A stretch of DNA of 64,000 nucleotides from an uncultured Muribaculaceae bacterium (GTDB lineage Bacteria; Bacteroidota; Bacteroidia; Bacteroidales; Muribaculaceae): contig CALUMI010000012.1 of assembly GCA_944321725.1 (NCBI GenBank), positions 1-64,000 on the forward strand, in the 5' to 3' direction. Shown here in pieces: positions 1-9,439 of the stretch (position 1 is its first letter; every line of letters begins with the position of its first letter). Made by a program: the position numbers and the translations under genes. The notes under the pieces were generated by a model. That model saw only the letters and a list, made by a program, of their open reading frames with translations. It was not told the DNA's origin and did not search any database.

Positions 1-12
1 ATCCTTACAATT

Positions 13-564
13 ATGGCAAAGAAATTTATTTGTACAGTTTGTGGTTATGTTTACGAAGGCGAAAACCCACCTGAAAAGTGCCCGCAATGCGGCGTTCCGG
101 CAAGCAAGTTCAAAGAATTGGTTGAATCGGATGCTCTTCAGTTTGTAACAGAGCATGTAATCGGCGTTGCAAAAGGTTGCGACGAAGAAATGATTAAAGA
201 CCTCAACGCACACTTCAACGGCGAATGCACGGAAGTAGGAATGTACCTTGCAATGTCGCGTCAGGCTGACCGCGAAGGCTATCCTGAAATCGCTGAGGCT
301 TTCAAACGCTACGCATGGGAAGAGGCTGAACACGCTTCCAAGTTTGCTGAATTGCTCGGCGACATGGTTTGGGACACTAAGACCAACCTTGAAAAGCGCA
401 TGGCAGCAGAGGCAGGCGCAAATGCCGACAAGATGCGCATCGCTAAGCGCGCTAAAGAGCTTAACCTCGACGCTATCCACGACACTGTTCACGAAATGGC
501 TAAGGACGAGGCTCGTCACGGACAAGGCTTCGAAGGTCTTTACAACCGTTTCTTCAAGAAATAA
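13..564 (+). CDS. Rubrerythrin with N-terminal rubredoxin domain
   Basis: This 183-residue protein is a non-haem iron peroxidase of the rubrerythrin family, which removes hydrogen peroxide in the cytoplasm of anaerobes. The order of domains is the reverse of classical rubrerythrin. A rubredoxin iron site comes first (Cys7, Cys10, Cys23, Cys26), followed by a ferritin-like four-helix di-iron domain. Glutamate/histidine motifs of the di-iron site are visible around [10 protein letters not shown] and, near the C-terminus, [10 protein letters not shown]. The gene ends just before a strong bidirectional terminator. Its promoter lies outside the window. The family call is firm; the physiological electron donor cannot be read from the sequence. 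Confidence 0.93.
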   Translation: MAKKFICTVCGYVYEGENPPEKCPQCGVPASKFKELVESDALQFVTEHVIGVAKGCDEEMIKDLNAHFNGECTEVGMYLAMSRQADREGYPEIAEAFKRYAWEEAEHASKFAELLGDMVWDTKTNLEKRMAAEAGANADKMRIAKRAKELNLDAIHDTVHEMAKDEARHGQGFEGLYNRFFKK

Positions 565-590
565 ATCGGCAGCATAGCTGCAATCTAAAC

Positions 591-632
591 AAAAGCTCCC
601 GCAGTTCGTTGTTAGAACTGCGGGAGCTTTTT
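591..632. terminator. Bidirectional intrinsic terminator
   Basis: A near-perfect hairpin has arms at 591-607 and 615-632 and a 7-base loop. It is flanked by A-runs on the left and T-runs on the right, so it can stop transcription from the rubrerythrin gene (plus) and from the convergent ABC ATPase gene (minus). Confidence 0.9.
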
Positions 633-647
633 ATAATGCGCTAACAA

Positions 648-1358
648 TCAATCGCATTCAGTCTTGAGGTAGTGATGTGAAGCATGGCACTCGTGGAGGG
701 TGTGGTCAACAATCCAATGGCGGTTTGCCATCTCGGATATTACCGTCATCTCGTGCGAAACGAGTATCACAGTCGCATGATGCGATATGTCCTCTACAAT
801 CTTATAAATCTGTTCGATGAAATTATGGTCAACATACGACAGTGGCTCATCAAGCACCACTATTTCGGGGTCAGAGATAATGGCACGTCCTAAAAGAGTG
901 CGCTGCAACTGCCCCCCCGACAGGCTTCCAATCACACGTTTGCGTAAATCAGCCACCCCCATAAGTTCCAAAACAGAGTCTATTTTTTCATGCGCCGGTT
1001 CTGCGAGTTTTCCACGCCAATTATGCGACTCCCCATACAAGCCGGATGCCACCACCTCCTCAACCGTAATAGGGAAGCGGCTGTCTATATTGCTCTTTTG
1101 CGGAAGATAGCCTATACGCAAGTTGTCAACAATCCGCCCTTCTTTATAATAATCCACTGTTCCCACAGTGGGCTTAATCAATTTCAGAAGCGTTTTCAGC
1201 AACGTACTTTTGCCTCCCCCGTTAGGGCCTGTAATTGCAACAAAATCTCCGGCATTAATTTCCAACGAAACATCGCCGATTGCGACCGTATTGCCATATT
1301 TCACAGTTATGCGGTCGGCCGCTATTATTAAATCATTATTGTCCAAGCGCATCTGCAA
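648..1358 (-). CDS. Metal ABC transporter ATP-binding protein (ZnuC-like)
   Basis: This is the cytoplasmic ATPase subunit of a zinc/manganese-type ABC importer, 236 residues. It carries Walker A GPNGGGKST at residues 44-52, the signature SLSGGQLQR and a Walker B ending in VLDEP. Its start overlaps the 3' end of the binding-protein gene by 23 bases, or 17 if Met3 is the true start, so the two are translationally coupled. No permease gene lies next to the pair: the next gene downstream is convergent and the next one upstream is an acetyltransferase. The permease must be encoded elsewhere or be supplied by another transporter. The metal is inferred from family similarity. Confidence 0.88.
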   Translation of the reverse strand: MQMRLDNNDLIIAADRITVKYGNTVAIGDVSLEINAGDFVAITGPNGGGKSTLLKTLLKLIKPTVGTVDYYKEGRIVDNLRIGYLPQKSNIDSRFPITVEEVVASGLYGESHNWRGKLAEPAHEKIDSVLELMGVADLRKRVIGSLSGGQLQRTLLGRAIISDPEIVVLDEPLSYVDHNFIEQIYKIVEDISHHATVILVSHEMTVISEMANRHWIVDHTLHECHASHHYLKTECD

Positions 1359-2205
1359 TTTTCTTTATTTCAGATTTCCAATCATAACCAAGCGGATTTA
1401 TCTCAACAAGCCGTGTGCCAATCTGAGCATTAACCGTCTGTACCTGATTAGTGTCCATCCCTTTTTGATAGAAAAACACTTTCGGCCCGCGCGACACGGC
1501 ATATTCCACTTTTTTCTCAAGATAGCGCACCGGCACCTCTTTCCCCTCATATTCAAGGCTTATTTGCTCTAAACCGTAGTCACGCGCAAAATAGCTCAAC
1601 GAAGGATGCCACACAACAAACGCGCCACCTTTCACATCTCGCAATCTCACCGCGATGCTGTCCTGAAATTCCGACAATTCTTTGTCGAAATCACGATAGT
1701 TTTTTTCATACTCCACTTTATGATCAGGGTCAATCTCAACAACATCATCAAACATATTTTTAATAATGACACGAGCATTGGCAACCGAAGTCCAAACGTG
1801 AGGATCGATACCCTCCTCGTCATCAGCATTAAAATGATGCGAGCCGCTTATCAGATCGATGCCTTCCGACACATCGCAAACCTTTATATCAGGATTATAT
1901 TCCTTGATTTTACCGCGTATGCCCAGCTCAAATCCCAAATTACCAATCATAAAATAAGCGTCGCTTTTTTCAAGATTCATCATATACGACATAGAAGGCT
2001 CATACGTTTCCGGATTGCCTCCCTTATCGAGCATACATTTCACATCAAACCTGTCGCCGACAATCTTCTCCAAGAAATATTTCTGCGGCAAAATACTGAC
2101 AGTTATTACCCGCGCATCCTCCGCTCCGTCAGTCTTACCGCCTCCATTGCACGCCGCTAGCCCCAGCATACACACACAAACCGTCAATATAAATTTTACT
2201 CTCAT
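1336..2205 (-). CDS. Metal ABC transporter substrate-binding lipoprotein (ZnuA/TroA-like)
   Basis: This 289-residue cluster A-I metal-binding protein would capture Zn2+ or Mn2+ in the periplasm and hand it to the membrane transporter. A lipoprotein signal ends in LAAC with lipidated Cys19. Histidines expected for metal binding are present in SGSHHFNADDEEG, in DPHVW and in VVWHPSLSYF. The loop near the first histidines is short and acidic rather than the long His-rich loop of many ZnuA proteins. It precedes and overlaps the ATPase gene. Zinc is the more likely substrate, but manganese cannot be excluded. Confidence 0.88.
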   Translation of the reverse strand: MRVKFILTVCVCMLGLAACNGGGKTDGAEDARVITVSILPQKYFLEKIVGDRFDVKCMLDKGGNPETYEPSMSYMMNLEKSDAYFMIGNLGFELGIRGKIKEYNPDIKVCDVSEGIDLISGSHHFNADDEEGIDPHVWTSVANARVIIKNMFDDVVEIDPDHKVEYEKNYRDFDKELSEFQDSIAVRLRDVKGGAFVVWHPSLSYFARDYGLEQISLEYEGKEVPVRYLEKKVEYAVSRGPKVFFYQKGMDTNQVQTVNAQIGTRLVEINPLGYDWKSEIKKIADALGQ

Positions 2206-2251
2206 TTTTCAATACCATTTATAAGGGTAATATTTTCCCATTCCATTAAAA

Positions 2252-2791
2252 TTAAATATCAAGGCCGTAAACATCGCGCTTTATACGAAGAATTTTCTCA
2301 TCGTTTTCACCATCGAAAACGATATTGCCGATTGTCATCAACTTAAGTTCCAATGGCTTACGCCCCTCTCCATACGAAGGCTGCAAATAGTATAAATCGT
2401 TCCACAGCCGCAAACCGTTTCTCTCATAAAAGCCGATGCGCCTGCGCGCAATATCGTCGACAGGAGGCTCTACCTCCAAAATTACCGGCGCGGAATCGTC
2501 AGCAATGGCCTGCCGCAAATATTTGGCACCCTTGCCGCCATTACGCATCGACGGCTCAACAGCAAAATGCTCGAAATAACGCATGTCGTCCCATTTCCAA
2601 TAGCTCAGGAAACCGGCAAACTCGCCATTCTCCACAAATATCATAACATCGAATGGCGATTTGCAGTCGTCCAACAATTGCCTTACAGATTGAAAGTCAC
2701 GACGTTCATCCAACGGGAAAGCAGCCTCATACAAGTTCTTAAATTTTTCTAAAAAACCACTATCACAATTATTTTCTTTTAATTTTATCAT
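2252..2791 (-). CDS. GNAT-family N-acetyltransferase
   Basis: This 179-residue protein has the GNAT fold. The acetyl-CoA-binding segment resembles the R/Q-x-x-G-x-G/A loop: MRNGGKGAKYLRQAI, after the strand YFEHFAVEP. A later segment, RRIGFYERNGLRL, is typical of the C-terminal half of these enzymes. It would transfer an acetyl group from acetyl-CoA to an amine in the cytoplasm; the substrate is unknown. It is transcribed toward the zinc-transport genes with a 46-base gap and may be the first gene of that unit. The divergent Lrp gene starts 72 bases away, so the two could share a control region. Confidence 0.8.
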   Translation of the reverse strand: MIKLKENNCDSGFLEKFKNLYEAAFPLDERRDFQSVRQLLDDCKSPFDVMIFVENGEFAGFLSYWKWDDMRYFEHFAVEPSMRNGGKGAKYLRQAIADDSAPVILEVEPPVDDIARRRIGFYERNGLRLWNDLYYLQPSYGEGRKPLELKLMTIGNIVFDGENDEKILRIKRDVYGLDI

Positions 2792-2809
2792 AAATCCGTT
2801 TTTTTGTTT

Positions 2810-2817
2810 TATATTTG
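2810..2817 (+). promoter_or_regulatory. Candidate -7 box for the Lrp-type gene
   Basis: TATATTTG matches the Bacteroidota -7 consensus TANNTTTG about 47 bases before the start codon. I see no good -33 TTTG at the normal spacing, so support is partial. Confidence 0.4.
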
Positions 2818-2863
2818 TTACTGTGAAAATTTAATACTACTAATATACTAACTTTTTAAATAC

Positions 2864-3334
2864 ATGGCAAATTTTCAATTAGATTCGTTAGATTACAAGA
2901 TTCTACAGATGCTATCTGTAAATGCACGAAAACCTTATCTTGAAATCGCACGTGAATGCAATGTTTCGGGCGCGGCTATCCACCAGCGCATACAGAAACT
3001 TATCAACATGGGAGTGCTCAAAGGCTCGGAGTCGCTAATCAATCCGTCATCGGTAGGCTACGACACTTGTGCCTACATAGGCTTTTTCCTCAAAGATCCC
3101 TCGCAATTCGACCAAGTGATTGAGAAGCTGAAGACAATACCTGAAGTAGTTGAATGCCACATCACAACAGGCCAATACGACATGTTCATCAAACTCTATG
3201 CAAAAAACAACTATGATTTGATGAGCATCATTCACGGAAAATTGCAAAATCTCGGATTGGCACGCACCGAGACTTTAATTTCTTTCAAAGAAGTATTCAA
3301 ACGCAATATTCCGGTTATCGATCCGGAAGCATAG
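2864..3334 (+). CDS. Lrp/AsnC-family transcriptional regulator
   Basis: This 156-residue regulator has an N-terminal winged helix-turn-helix (about residues 5-60, including YLEIARECNVSGAAIHQRIQ). A C-terminal RAM/ligand-binding domain follows (about 70-145, with VVECHITTGQYDMFIKLYA). The family senses amino acids and acts as octamers on amino-acid or nitrogen genes. It stands alone behind a probable promoter and is followed after 8 bases by the inositol-phosphatase-like gene, so they are likely cotranscribed. The ligand cannot be told from the sequence. Confidence 0.92.
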   Translation: MANFQLDSLDYKILQMLSVNARKPYLEIARECNVSGAAIHQRIQKLINMGVLKGSESLINPSSVGYDTCAYIGFFLKDPSQFDQVIEKLKTIPEVVECHITTGQYDMFIKLYAKNNYDLMSIIHGKLQNLGLARTETLISFKEVFKRNIPVIDPEA

Positions 3335-3342
3335 TTACAGTA

Positions 3343-4140
3343 ATGCAAAGAATTGACGAAATGCTAAACGATTGCACCCTTTGGGCAAAAGAAGCCGGAA
3401 GGGTGCAATTACAATATTTCAGAGGCAATGCCCTCGACATAAAAACAAAATTCAACGACAGCGACATTGTAACAGCCGCCGACAAAGCATCGGAAGAAAT
3501 TTTAATCTCCAACATCCGTAAAAAATATCCGGAACATTCCATATTGTCGGAAGAATCAGGCGACAACGGCAATGAAAGCGACTACCGCTGGGTTATCGAC
3601 CCGCTTGACGGAACAACAAATTTCAGCAGCGGACTGCCGGAATTTTGCGTGTCGGTAGGAATACAATACAAACTGCAAACCGTAATAGGTTTGGTATACG
3701 CCCCATATATAGGCGAATTGTTTCATGCCATAAAAGGCAAAGGCGCATTTCTAAATGGGAAAAGAATCTCGACAGGCAAAAATCAGGACATCCGGAAAGC
3801 CGTAGTAACCACAGGTTTTCCTGTCGACAAAGACCGCACGGCGGACAACAATATGGACAACGTGGCGCGCATATTGCCATTGGTACGAGGACTGCGCCGG
3901 CTCGGTTCGGCAGCCGTCGACATCAGCTATGTGGCGGCAGGCTACCTTGACGCTTATTGGGAGCTGAACCTTCACGAGTGGGACGTATGTGCCGCTCTGC
4001 TGATAGCAGAGGAAGCAGGCGCAAAATACGAGTTTTTCAGAAGCGACCGCAACATATCGGTCGTAGTGGCAAATCCGGGCATAATGCCACAAATTTTGCC
4101 ATTACTGTCACAGACTGCCAACAAACATGCTTTTCAGTGA
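3343..4140 (+). CDS. Inositol monophosphatase family protein (SuhB/CysQ-like)
   Basis: This is a 265-residue Mg2+-dependent, Li+-sensitive phosphatase-family enzyme. The metal-binding motifs are present: the SEESG segment, WVIDPLDGTTNF near residue 85-97, and the C-terminal LHEWDVCAALLIAEEAG. Members hydrolyse myo-inositol 1-phosphate, 3'-phosphoadenosine 5'-phosphate or other sugar phosphates, and E. coli SuhB also acts in rRNA antitermination. Which substrate applies here is not determined. It follows the Lrp gene by 8 bases, and its 3' end overlaps the convergent acyltransferase gene by 7 bases. Confidence 0.88.
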   Translation: MQRIDEMLNDCTLWAKEAGRVQLQYFRGNALDIKTKFNDSDIVTAADKASEEILISNIRKKYPEHSILSEESGDNGNESDYRWVIDPLDGTTNFSSGLPEFCVSVGIQYKLQTVIGLVYAPYIGELFHAIKGKGAFLNGKRISTGKNQDIRKAVVTTGFPVDKDRTADNNMDNVARILPLVRGLRRLGSAAVDISYVAAGYLDAYWELNLHEWDVCAALLIAEEAGAKYEFFRSDRNISVVVANPGIMPQILPLLSQTANKHAFQ

Positions 4141-5123
4141 TTTTTCAAAGGATAAGCATATTGGCGCATCTTGTCAACCAGTATACTTACGGCAAACACT
4201 CCGACAAAAAGTCCGGCAACACACAAAAGAAATACCGGATATGAATAATCGTCATAAAACATGTTCAAGTAGCCGCGTAATTTATTCCATATAAACGGCG
4301 GTTTGTGCAACAAATACACCATAAAAGCAGACGAGGCCACCCAATTAACCGCCTTGATATGGAACGGACGCATGACAGCAAACATAAGGAAGAAACTTAC
4401 TGACGCCATGACGACAAACGGGGCATTATAGGCAAACGCCTCGCGCGAAGGCAGGAAAAAGGCGGTTAGAAACGTGCCGGCAGAGCATATCAAAAAGATA
4501 ATGCCCCACCATTCTGCAGATATTGACGACAACACGGGCAACTCGCGCCGCAGAAGCCGGCCAATGGAATAGATAAAAATCATCTGCATCTCATTGTAAC
4601 CGTAAGAATTGACCTTGCCACCACGCAGCCAACCTAAATATACATTTATAAAAACCAACCCGGCAATGAATAAACAAAGTTTACGCCTATCTAAAGATTT
4701 CAGACCCGCATTCAGCACCGGACTCAACAAATACAGCACCAAATAAGACGGGACAAACCATAAATCAGTGCTTGAATAGACGCATAACGACTCAAAAAGA
4801 AAACTCCACGAAAATCCGTTCTCCACACAATAGAGCATAAACACGACAACAGAGGCGAACAGGCAAGTAAACGTAAAGTTAGCCAAACCTTTCCATGACG
4901 CTCTTATGCCAAAGAATCCGGAAATCAGTATAAAACAGTTAACTCCTACGATAGTCAACGATTCCACTGCATTTTTACCAAGCATCATTGCCGTTGGCGA
5001 CGCCAAATCGTCAGGAGAAGGCAACCCGAATGCCGCACCCGCAAAATGCACGGCAAGCACCATCGCCATACTGACAATACGCAACAGCTCGATATTCGAC
5101 AAACGCATATTTTCCGACCGCAT
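4134..5123 (-). CDS. Acyltransferase 3 family membrane protein
   Basis: This 329-residue polytopic protein has about ten hydrophobic segments and the family's N-terminal signature RLSNIELLRIVSMAMVLAVH; the conserved His is in the first membrane helix. Such proteins transfer acetyl or other acyl groups to surface carbohydrates in the inner membrane. A start at Met6 (5108) would remove a non-conserved leader and is as likely as 5123. It sits alone, convergent with the inositol-phosphatase gene, with no glycosyltransferase beside it, so the target polysaccharide is unknown. Confidence 0.83.
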   Translation of the reverse strand: MRSENMRLSNIELLRIVSMAMVLAVHFAGAAFGLPSPDDLASPTAMMLGKNAVESLTIVGVNCFILISGFFGIRASWKGLANFTFTCLFASVVVFMLYCVENGFSWSFLFESLCVYSSTDLWFVPSYLVLYLLSPVLNAGLKSLDRRKLCLFIAGLVFINVYLGWLRGGKVNSYGYNEMQMIFIYSIGRLLRRELPVLSSISAEWWGIIFLICSAGTFLTAFFLPSREAFAYNAPFVVMASVSFFLMFAVMRPFHIKAVNWVASSAFMVYLLHKPPFIWNKLRGYLNMFYDDYSYPVFLLCVAGLFVGVFAVSILVDKMRQYAYPLKNH

Positions 5124-5164
5124 AAATTCAGATTTTCAACGAAGATAATGACATTCGTACAAAA

Positions 5165-7549
5165 TCACAAACGGCGCATCTCGTCGGAGTTGGATTTTTC
5201 TTTTGAATGTACGGAAGATTTCTTTCTCCCGATGCTGAAATTATATTTCAAACCTACCCAAAAATTGCGGCCTTCACTCAAAGACCTCAACCGGGCATCT
5301 TCTCTAACATCGTCATATTCCGACACATAATGCCTTTCGCCACGAGTATTGAAAACATCATCCAAACCGGCAGAAAGCATCATACGTCCGTTCCAAAAAG
5401 TATAATCCAGACTCAAATCAAATTGAGCCAAATGCCGGCAATTCTTTAAATATACATTCTCACTGCCCGATGATTTCGGGATGAACAACAACAATGCCTG
5501 CATTCCGAAATTGTCGGTAAACTGCAAATAATTCTGCCATTCAAATTGGAATGTAAACGCTTTTTCTTTTCTATTCCCGTCGGCCAAATCATATATCCCC
5601 GACATCAAATAAACCGAACTGTTCCATATCCTCCAATCAAAAGGGACATAAGCCGTGAAATGATACCAATTCCTACGCGAAGAATTTGTTACAGTGGTAA
5701 CTGTCACTCCATTGTCCACCGTCTGAAAATCCGTAAACCTGTTTTTCATCAAATGCGCCCGGAAAGAAAAATAATATTTGTTCTTCAACAAATAAGTCAA
5801 CTCAACAGCATCGGTATATTGCGGCTTCAACCCGGGATTTCCCATACGCACGGCCACATCCGAAACATAGCTGACATAAGGATCGACCAACTGATAAGAG
5901 GGCCGGTCTATCCGCTTCCCATAATAAGCCATTAATCCGTTGTCTTCATCCAGCTTATAATAAGCAAAGACCGACGGAAACAAACGGAAATAATCATTTT
6001 TATTGATTTCATCCTTCACATACGACACTCCTTTTGTCATTGTATATTCACCACGCAATCCGGCATTCCACTCAAAGTTAGCTTTCTTAAAGTAGACATT
6101 GGCATACAACGCATAACGGGATTCATCATACTTGAAATAATCCGCATATCTGCCGTCTTCTTCAAACACAGTGCCACGCCAATTCGTCAGATGATTCTCA
6201 TAAACGGTTTTTACTTTGCTGAATTTAGCGCCGGACGAAAATTTCCAAACACCGCTGAAAGGCTTCTCATAATCTGTCTGTGCCGAATATATTTCGATAT
6301 TCTCACCCGACACCTGAAGTTTGCCCAATTCATCCACTTCAATTCCGGAAGCATCAAAATATCTGTTGGTATACCTTTTGATTTGACCGGAACTGTTGAT
6401 ATCAGAATAATCAGCTATTACTTTCAACTGTTGTCCTAACGTATCAATTGCCCATATATAATTGACGTTATAAAGATTATTATTCGGCTTCGAGCCAGTA
6501 CACTGCCCAGTTCCTATCCTGCCTTCAAGATCATTAATGTTAGAAAAGATTTCCGTTGAAGTATTTCCCAAGCCATCGGTACTGCTGCTTTGTCCGTTGT
6601 ATTCCAGACCTAAGTAATGCCTACCCGAAGGATACCAATCAAATCCTGCACGATATGTATGTTTCCTATCATGATTACGGAAATACTGTCCGATGCTGTT
6701 CGACGTTCCGTCAGCGAACTCCGACAAAGAATAACGCATGTTTGTTGCCCTATTGCTGTTGTATGAATAATTCCCATATAGGGTAATATTTCCTGTTGCA
6801 TAGGTCAGTCCGGCTGTACCATCGTATTCAGGATCATCATGATATGCGAAATTGCCGGAAACATAACCCGACAATCCCATTGGCTTGCGCTTCATGTTGA
6901 TACGTATTACACCGCCCGCACCTTCCGCCTCGTATGCCGAAGTCGGATTGGAAAGCACCTCTATATCTTTCAAATCGCTTCCTTGAATCGACTGCAAATA
7001 ACTCATAAGTTGGTCGCCCGAAATCCTCAGTGTTTTACCGTTGACCTCCACCGTCGCCCCACTCACTCCATTTATCGAGATAGAGCCGTCGTTAGTGACA
7101 AACACACCCGGCGACATCCGCAGAATCCTGTCGACACTCTTGTTTTGCAGACTTTTAACATTATCTACCGATACGGTAAAACCTAATGCGTTGCGCTCCA
7201 CCAACGGACGGTTTGCTTTAACTTCCACGCCATCAAGCATTATGGCATCATTTTTCAAAACTACTGTTCCAAGATCCATATCGCCACTGACATTTATAGG
7301 AATCGTTTCCGCAACATAGCCCAAACGCATAAATTTAACCATATAACTTCCTGTAGGCAAATCAAACTCAAAATGCCCTACGCTGTCGGTCACGCTACCG
7401 GTAAAAAACGTACTATCTTCTGAATGCGACACGGCAATATTGGCAAATTCCAACCCACTACCATCCGCATCAGCAACATTACCTCTGAAAGTATAGGCAC
7501 ACAACGTGCATGGCAATAGCCATACGGCCAACGCAAACAAGTGTTTCAT
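5165..7549 (-). CDS. TonB-dependent-receptor-like outer-membrane protein with carboxypeptidase-like N-terminal domain
   Basis: This 794-residue protein has, in order: a signal peptide (to about residue 18, ending LCAY); a carboxypeptidase-regulatory-like beta-sandwich (about 18-95); a plug domain (about 105-215, with NGVSGATVEVNGKTLRI and GAGGVIRI); and a large beta-barrel to the C-terminus. The best family match is the CarboxypepD_reg-like / OMP beta-barrel family 3 group, which lacks an associated SusD. The gene lies 37 bases downstream of the anti-sigma factor gene on the same strand, which suggests that it is a target or a signal-transducing partner of that sigma system. The ligand is unknown, and no SusD, glycoside hydrolase or haem gene is adjacent. 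Confidence 0.85.
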   Translation of the reverse strand: MKHLFALAVWLLPCTLCAYTFRGNVADADGSGLEFANIAVSHSEDSTFFTGSVTDSVGHFEFDLPTGSYMVKFMRLGYVAETIPINVSGDMDLGTVVLKNDAIMLDGVEVKANRPLVERNALGFTVSVDNVKSLQNKSVDRILRMSPGVFVTNDGSISINGVSGATVEVNGKTLRISGDQLMSYLQSIQGSDLKDIEVLSNPTSAYEAEGAGGVIRINMKRKPMGLSGYVSGNFAYHDDPEYDGTAGLTYATGNITLYGNYSYNSNRATNMRYSLSEFADGTSNSIGQYFRNHDRKHTYRAGFDWYPSGRHYLGLEYNGQSSSTDGLGNTSTEIFSNINDLEGRIGTGQCTGSKPNNNLYNVNYIWAIDTLGQQLKVIADYSDINSSGQIKRYTNRYFDASGIEVDELGKLQVSGENIEIYSAQTDYEKPFSGVWKFSSGAKFSKVKTVYENHLTNWRGTVFEEDGRYADYFKYDESRYALYANVYFKKANFEWNAGLRGEYTMTKGVSYVKDEINKNDYFRLFPSVFAYYKLDEDNGLMAYYGKRIDRPSYQLVDPYVSYVSDVAVRMGNPGLKPQYTDAVELTYLLKNKYYFSFRAHLMKNRFTDFQTVDNGVTVTTVTNSSRRNWYHFTAYVPFDWRIWNSSVYLMSGIYDLADGNRKEKAFTFQFEWQNYLQFTDNFGMQALLLFIPKSSGSENVYLKNCRHLAQFDLSLDYTFWNGRMMLSAGLDDVFNTRGERHYVSEYDDVREDARLRSLSEGRNFWVGLKYNFSIGRKKSSVHSKEKSNSDEMRRL

Positions 7550-7586
7550 AAAAAATTACATTATTTCTGTTACATACTATGCAAAA

Positions 7587-8888
7587 TCATAATCCGCCAT
7601 CGACTATCCAGCATCCTCCGGCTATATCTTTTCTTATGGAAAGCACCAACTCCGTATTGACACCTTGTGGTGTCCTCACATCCGTCACGACAAAAGCCCG
7701 GTCGTGCAAACCGCCGGGATATATCACCTTTTTGCATCTTACAAACTCATAATCCCGCAGATAATTCATCAAAGCGGGTTCGTATAGAAACATCGCTTCC
7801 CTTACATTTTCCATATCACCACTAAATACAGCCGACAATATGCGCTGTGCGGCATTTTCCGGAGTCTCATTCCGAAGCATCATCAATCTTTCGGAGTTAA
7901 TATGCAAGTCACGCCGCAAGTCTATCCAAATATGCTCACTTCTTGGAATTGCAACAATATCCTGAACATGCAAGTCTGAAGAATAACAAAAATCACGGCT
8001 TTCAAGAACCAAAATTCTTGAGCCATCCACCTCTACCCAATATTTCAAAGAAAGAAGCCTGCCTGAATCGGTAGAAAACACATATTCCCTTATGTTGTGG
8101 AACTCTCCAAGCGATTTTCTGAAATTCAAAACAGGATGCTCGTAATGTTCTTGTACCGCATCTATGGTCAAGACTAAAACAGTGTCATTTTTCTCAATCG
8201 TATAACAACTTCCCGGCAAATGCTCCACCTCCGCTTTTTCGTATTCCATAAGGTTCTTCATATTAACCACCGCATAGAAGATTTCAAGAGTATTGGTATT
8301 TTTGTCGGAAACAAAAGCTTTTATTGAATTATCAAACCATAAATATTGGGCTTTACCGTCGCAAACGACATGCCTGCCTCCTTCCTTATCAATGCGCCAC
8401 ACACGATTTTCTGAAGTGTTTGCCACTTTTACGCTATGCTCTACAAAAGGCGCATCTACAGAAATATAGCTGAAATTCTCATCAGGCAAAGTTCTTACCA
8501 TCAACACTGCCGAGAATCCTTCGGCTGAAGATACAGCCTCAATTGCCGAGTCAAATGCGCCGACAATCGCAGCAGCCTTAGCTTTTGTCTGCACCGCACC
8601 ATAAATTCCCATTCCCACAATGCACACAATGCCAACAACAGCCGCATAGGAAAAATATCTTACAGCCCTGCGCAGCTTCATACTCAAGCAGAAATTTCTT
8701 ATTTTCTTTTTACGTTCCTGGGCCGAAGGGACATGTTTAGGCCTCAACAAATTGACCGCTTTTGAGCATCGCCCGTAATATGCCCTGCATTCCGGACATT
8801 CTTTCAAATGCTGAATCAATTCGTCGTCCGGCTCTGTCCCGACATCGAACATGTCGGCAATCCGCTCTTTAAAATATCTACAATCCAT
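7587..8888 (-). CDS. Membrane anti-sigma factor with zinc-finger head and large periplasmic domain
   Basis: This 433-residue protein begins with an anti-sigma zinc-finger motif (Cys3, then His27, Cys31, Cys34 in HLKECPEC). One membrane helix follows at about residues 78-97, then a periplasmic region of roughly 330 residues. The first part of that region (about 105-320) looks like a LolA/RseB-type lipid-binding half-barrel. The last 90 residues resemble a small NTF2-like or DUF4878-type domain. It starts 12 bases after the ECF sigma gene, the standard sigma/anti-sigma order. The zinc finger should hold the sigma factor at the membrane while the periplasmic part senses an envelope signal. The RseB-like assignment is by fold impression only. 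Confidence 0.75.
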   Translation of the reverse strand: MDCRYFKERIADMFDVGTEPDDELIQHLKECPECRAYYGRCSKAVNLLRPKHVPSAQERKKKIRNFCLSMKLRRAVRYFSYAAVVGIVCIVGMGIYGAVQTKAKAAAIVGAFDSAIEAVSSAEGFSAVLMVRTLPDENFSYISVDAPFVEHSVKVANTSENRVWRIDKEGGRHVVCDGKAQYLWFDNSIKAFVSDKNTNTLEIFYAVVNMKNLMEYEKAEVEHLPGSCYTIEKNDTVLVLTIDAVQEHYEHPVLNFRKSLGEFHNIREYVFSTDSGRLLSLKYWVEVDGSRILVLESRDFCYSSDLHVQDIVAIPRSEHIWIDLRRDLHINSERLMMLRNETPENAAQRILSAVFSGDMENVREAMFLYEPALMNYLRDYEFVRCKKVIYPGGLHDRAFVVTDVRTPQGVNTELVLSIRKDIAGGCWIVDGGL

Positions 8889-8900
8889 AAAACGTCCCTC

Positions 8901-9401
8901 CTATATGACAGATGAATATATTTTCTTCTGAATTTTGTCTATGCCATACCTGAATCTTGATTTCACAGTGGAAACATTCACTCCGAGCAGACTTGCAATC
9001 TCGTCGAAACTCTTGCCGCCTATAGTCCGCAACGAAATAACCTCAGCCTGTTCCGGAGGTATCATTTTAAGCAGCACTGAAATTCTGCGGTACTCCTCTT
9101 CAAAACCATCATCAGGCTGTTCTTCCAAGAAATCCAAGCCATCGAAATCAGTGAAAACAACATCTTGCCGAACCCGTTGATATGAGATACAGGCATTAAA
9201 CACGCTTTTATAAAGATACCTCTTGACATCTCTGACAGAAACCGAGTCCATATCCCATATTTTCAGGAACACATCCTGAACAATATCCGCGGCATCATCG
9301 GCATTGCCTGTCTTATAGCAAGCCAAACGGAACAGAGAATCCCGCTCTTCTTGCATGATATGCTCTATCGTTTTCTTTCTGTCTGACATCTTAAAAGACA
9401 T
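8901..9401 (-). CDS. ECF-family RNA polymerase sigma factor
   Basis: This 166-residue sigma-70-type factor contains only regions 2 and 4. Region 2 is at about residues 15-80 (LACYKTGNADDAADIVQDVF, then KIWD) and region 4 at about 105-160 (PPEQAEVISLRTIGGKSFDE, then a helix-turn-helix). It directs RNA polymerase to a small regulon and is presumably held by the anti-sigma factor encoded 12 bases downstream. The outer-membrane receptor two genes on is the likely first target. Met5 (9389) is an alternative start. A perfect 18-base palindrome lies 38 bases upstream of the gene. Confidence 0.92.
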   Translation of the reverse strand: MSFKMSDRKKTIEHIMQEERDSLFRLACYKTGNADDAADIVQDVFLKIWDMDSVSVRDVKRYLYKSVFNACISYQRVRQDVVFTDFDGLDFLEEQPDDGFEEEYRRISVLLKMIPPEQAEVISLRTIGGKSFDEIASLLGVNVSTVKSRFRYGIDKIQKKIYSSVI

Positions 9402-9439
9402 TCTTCACTTTAAAGACGCACAATTAACCGGAAAGATTT

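Noticed and set aside
2353..2646. Overlapping open frames on the opposite strand of many genes, for example this one inside the GNAT gene
   Set aside because: They lie wholly within clearly conserved genes in another frame and have no family features.
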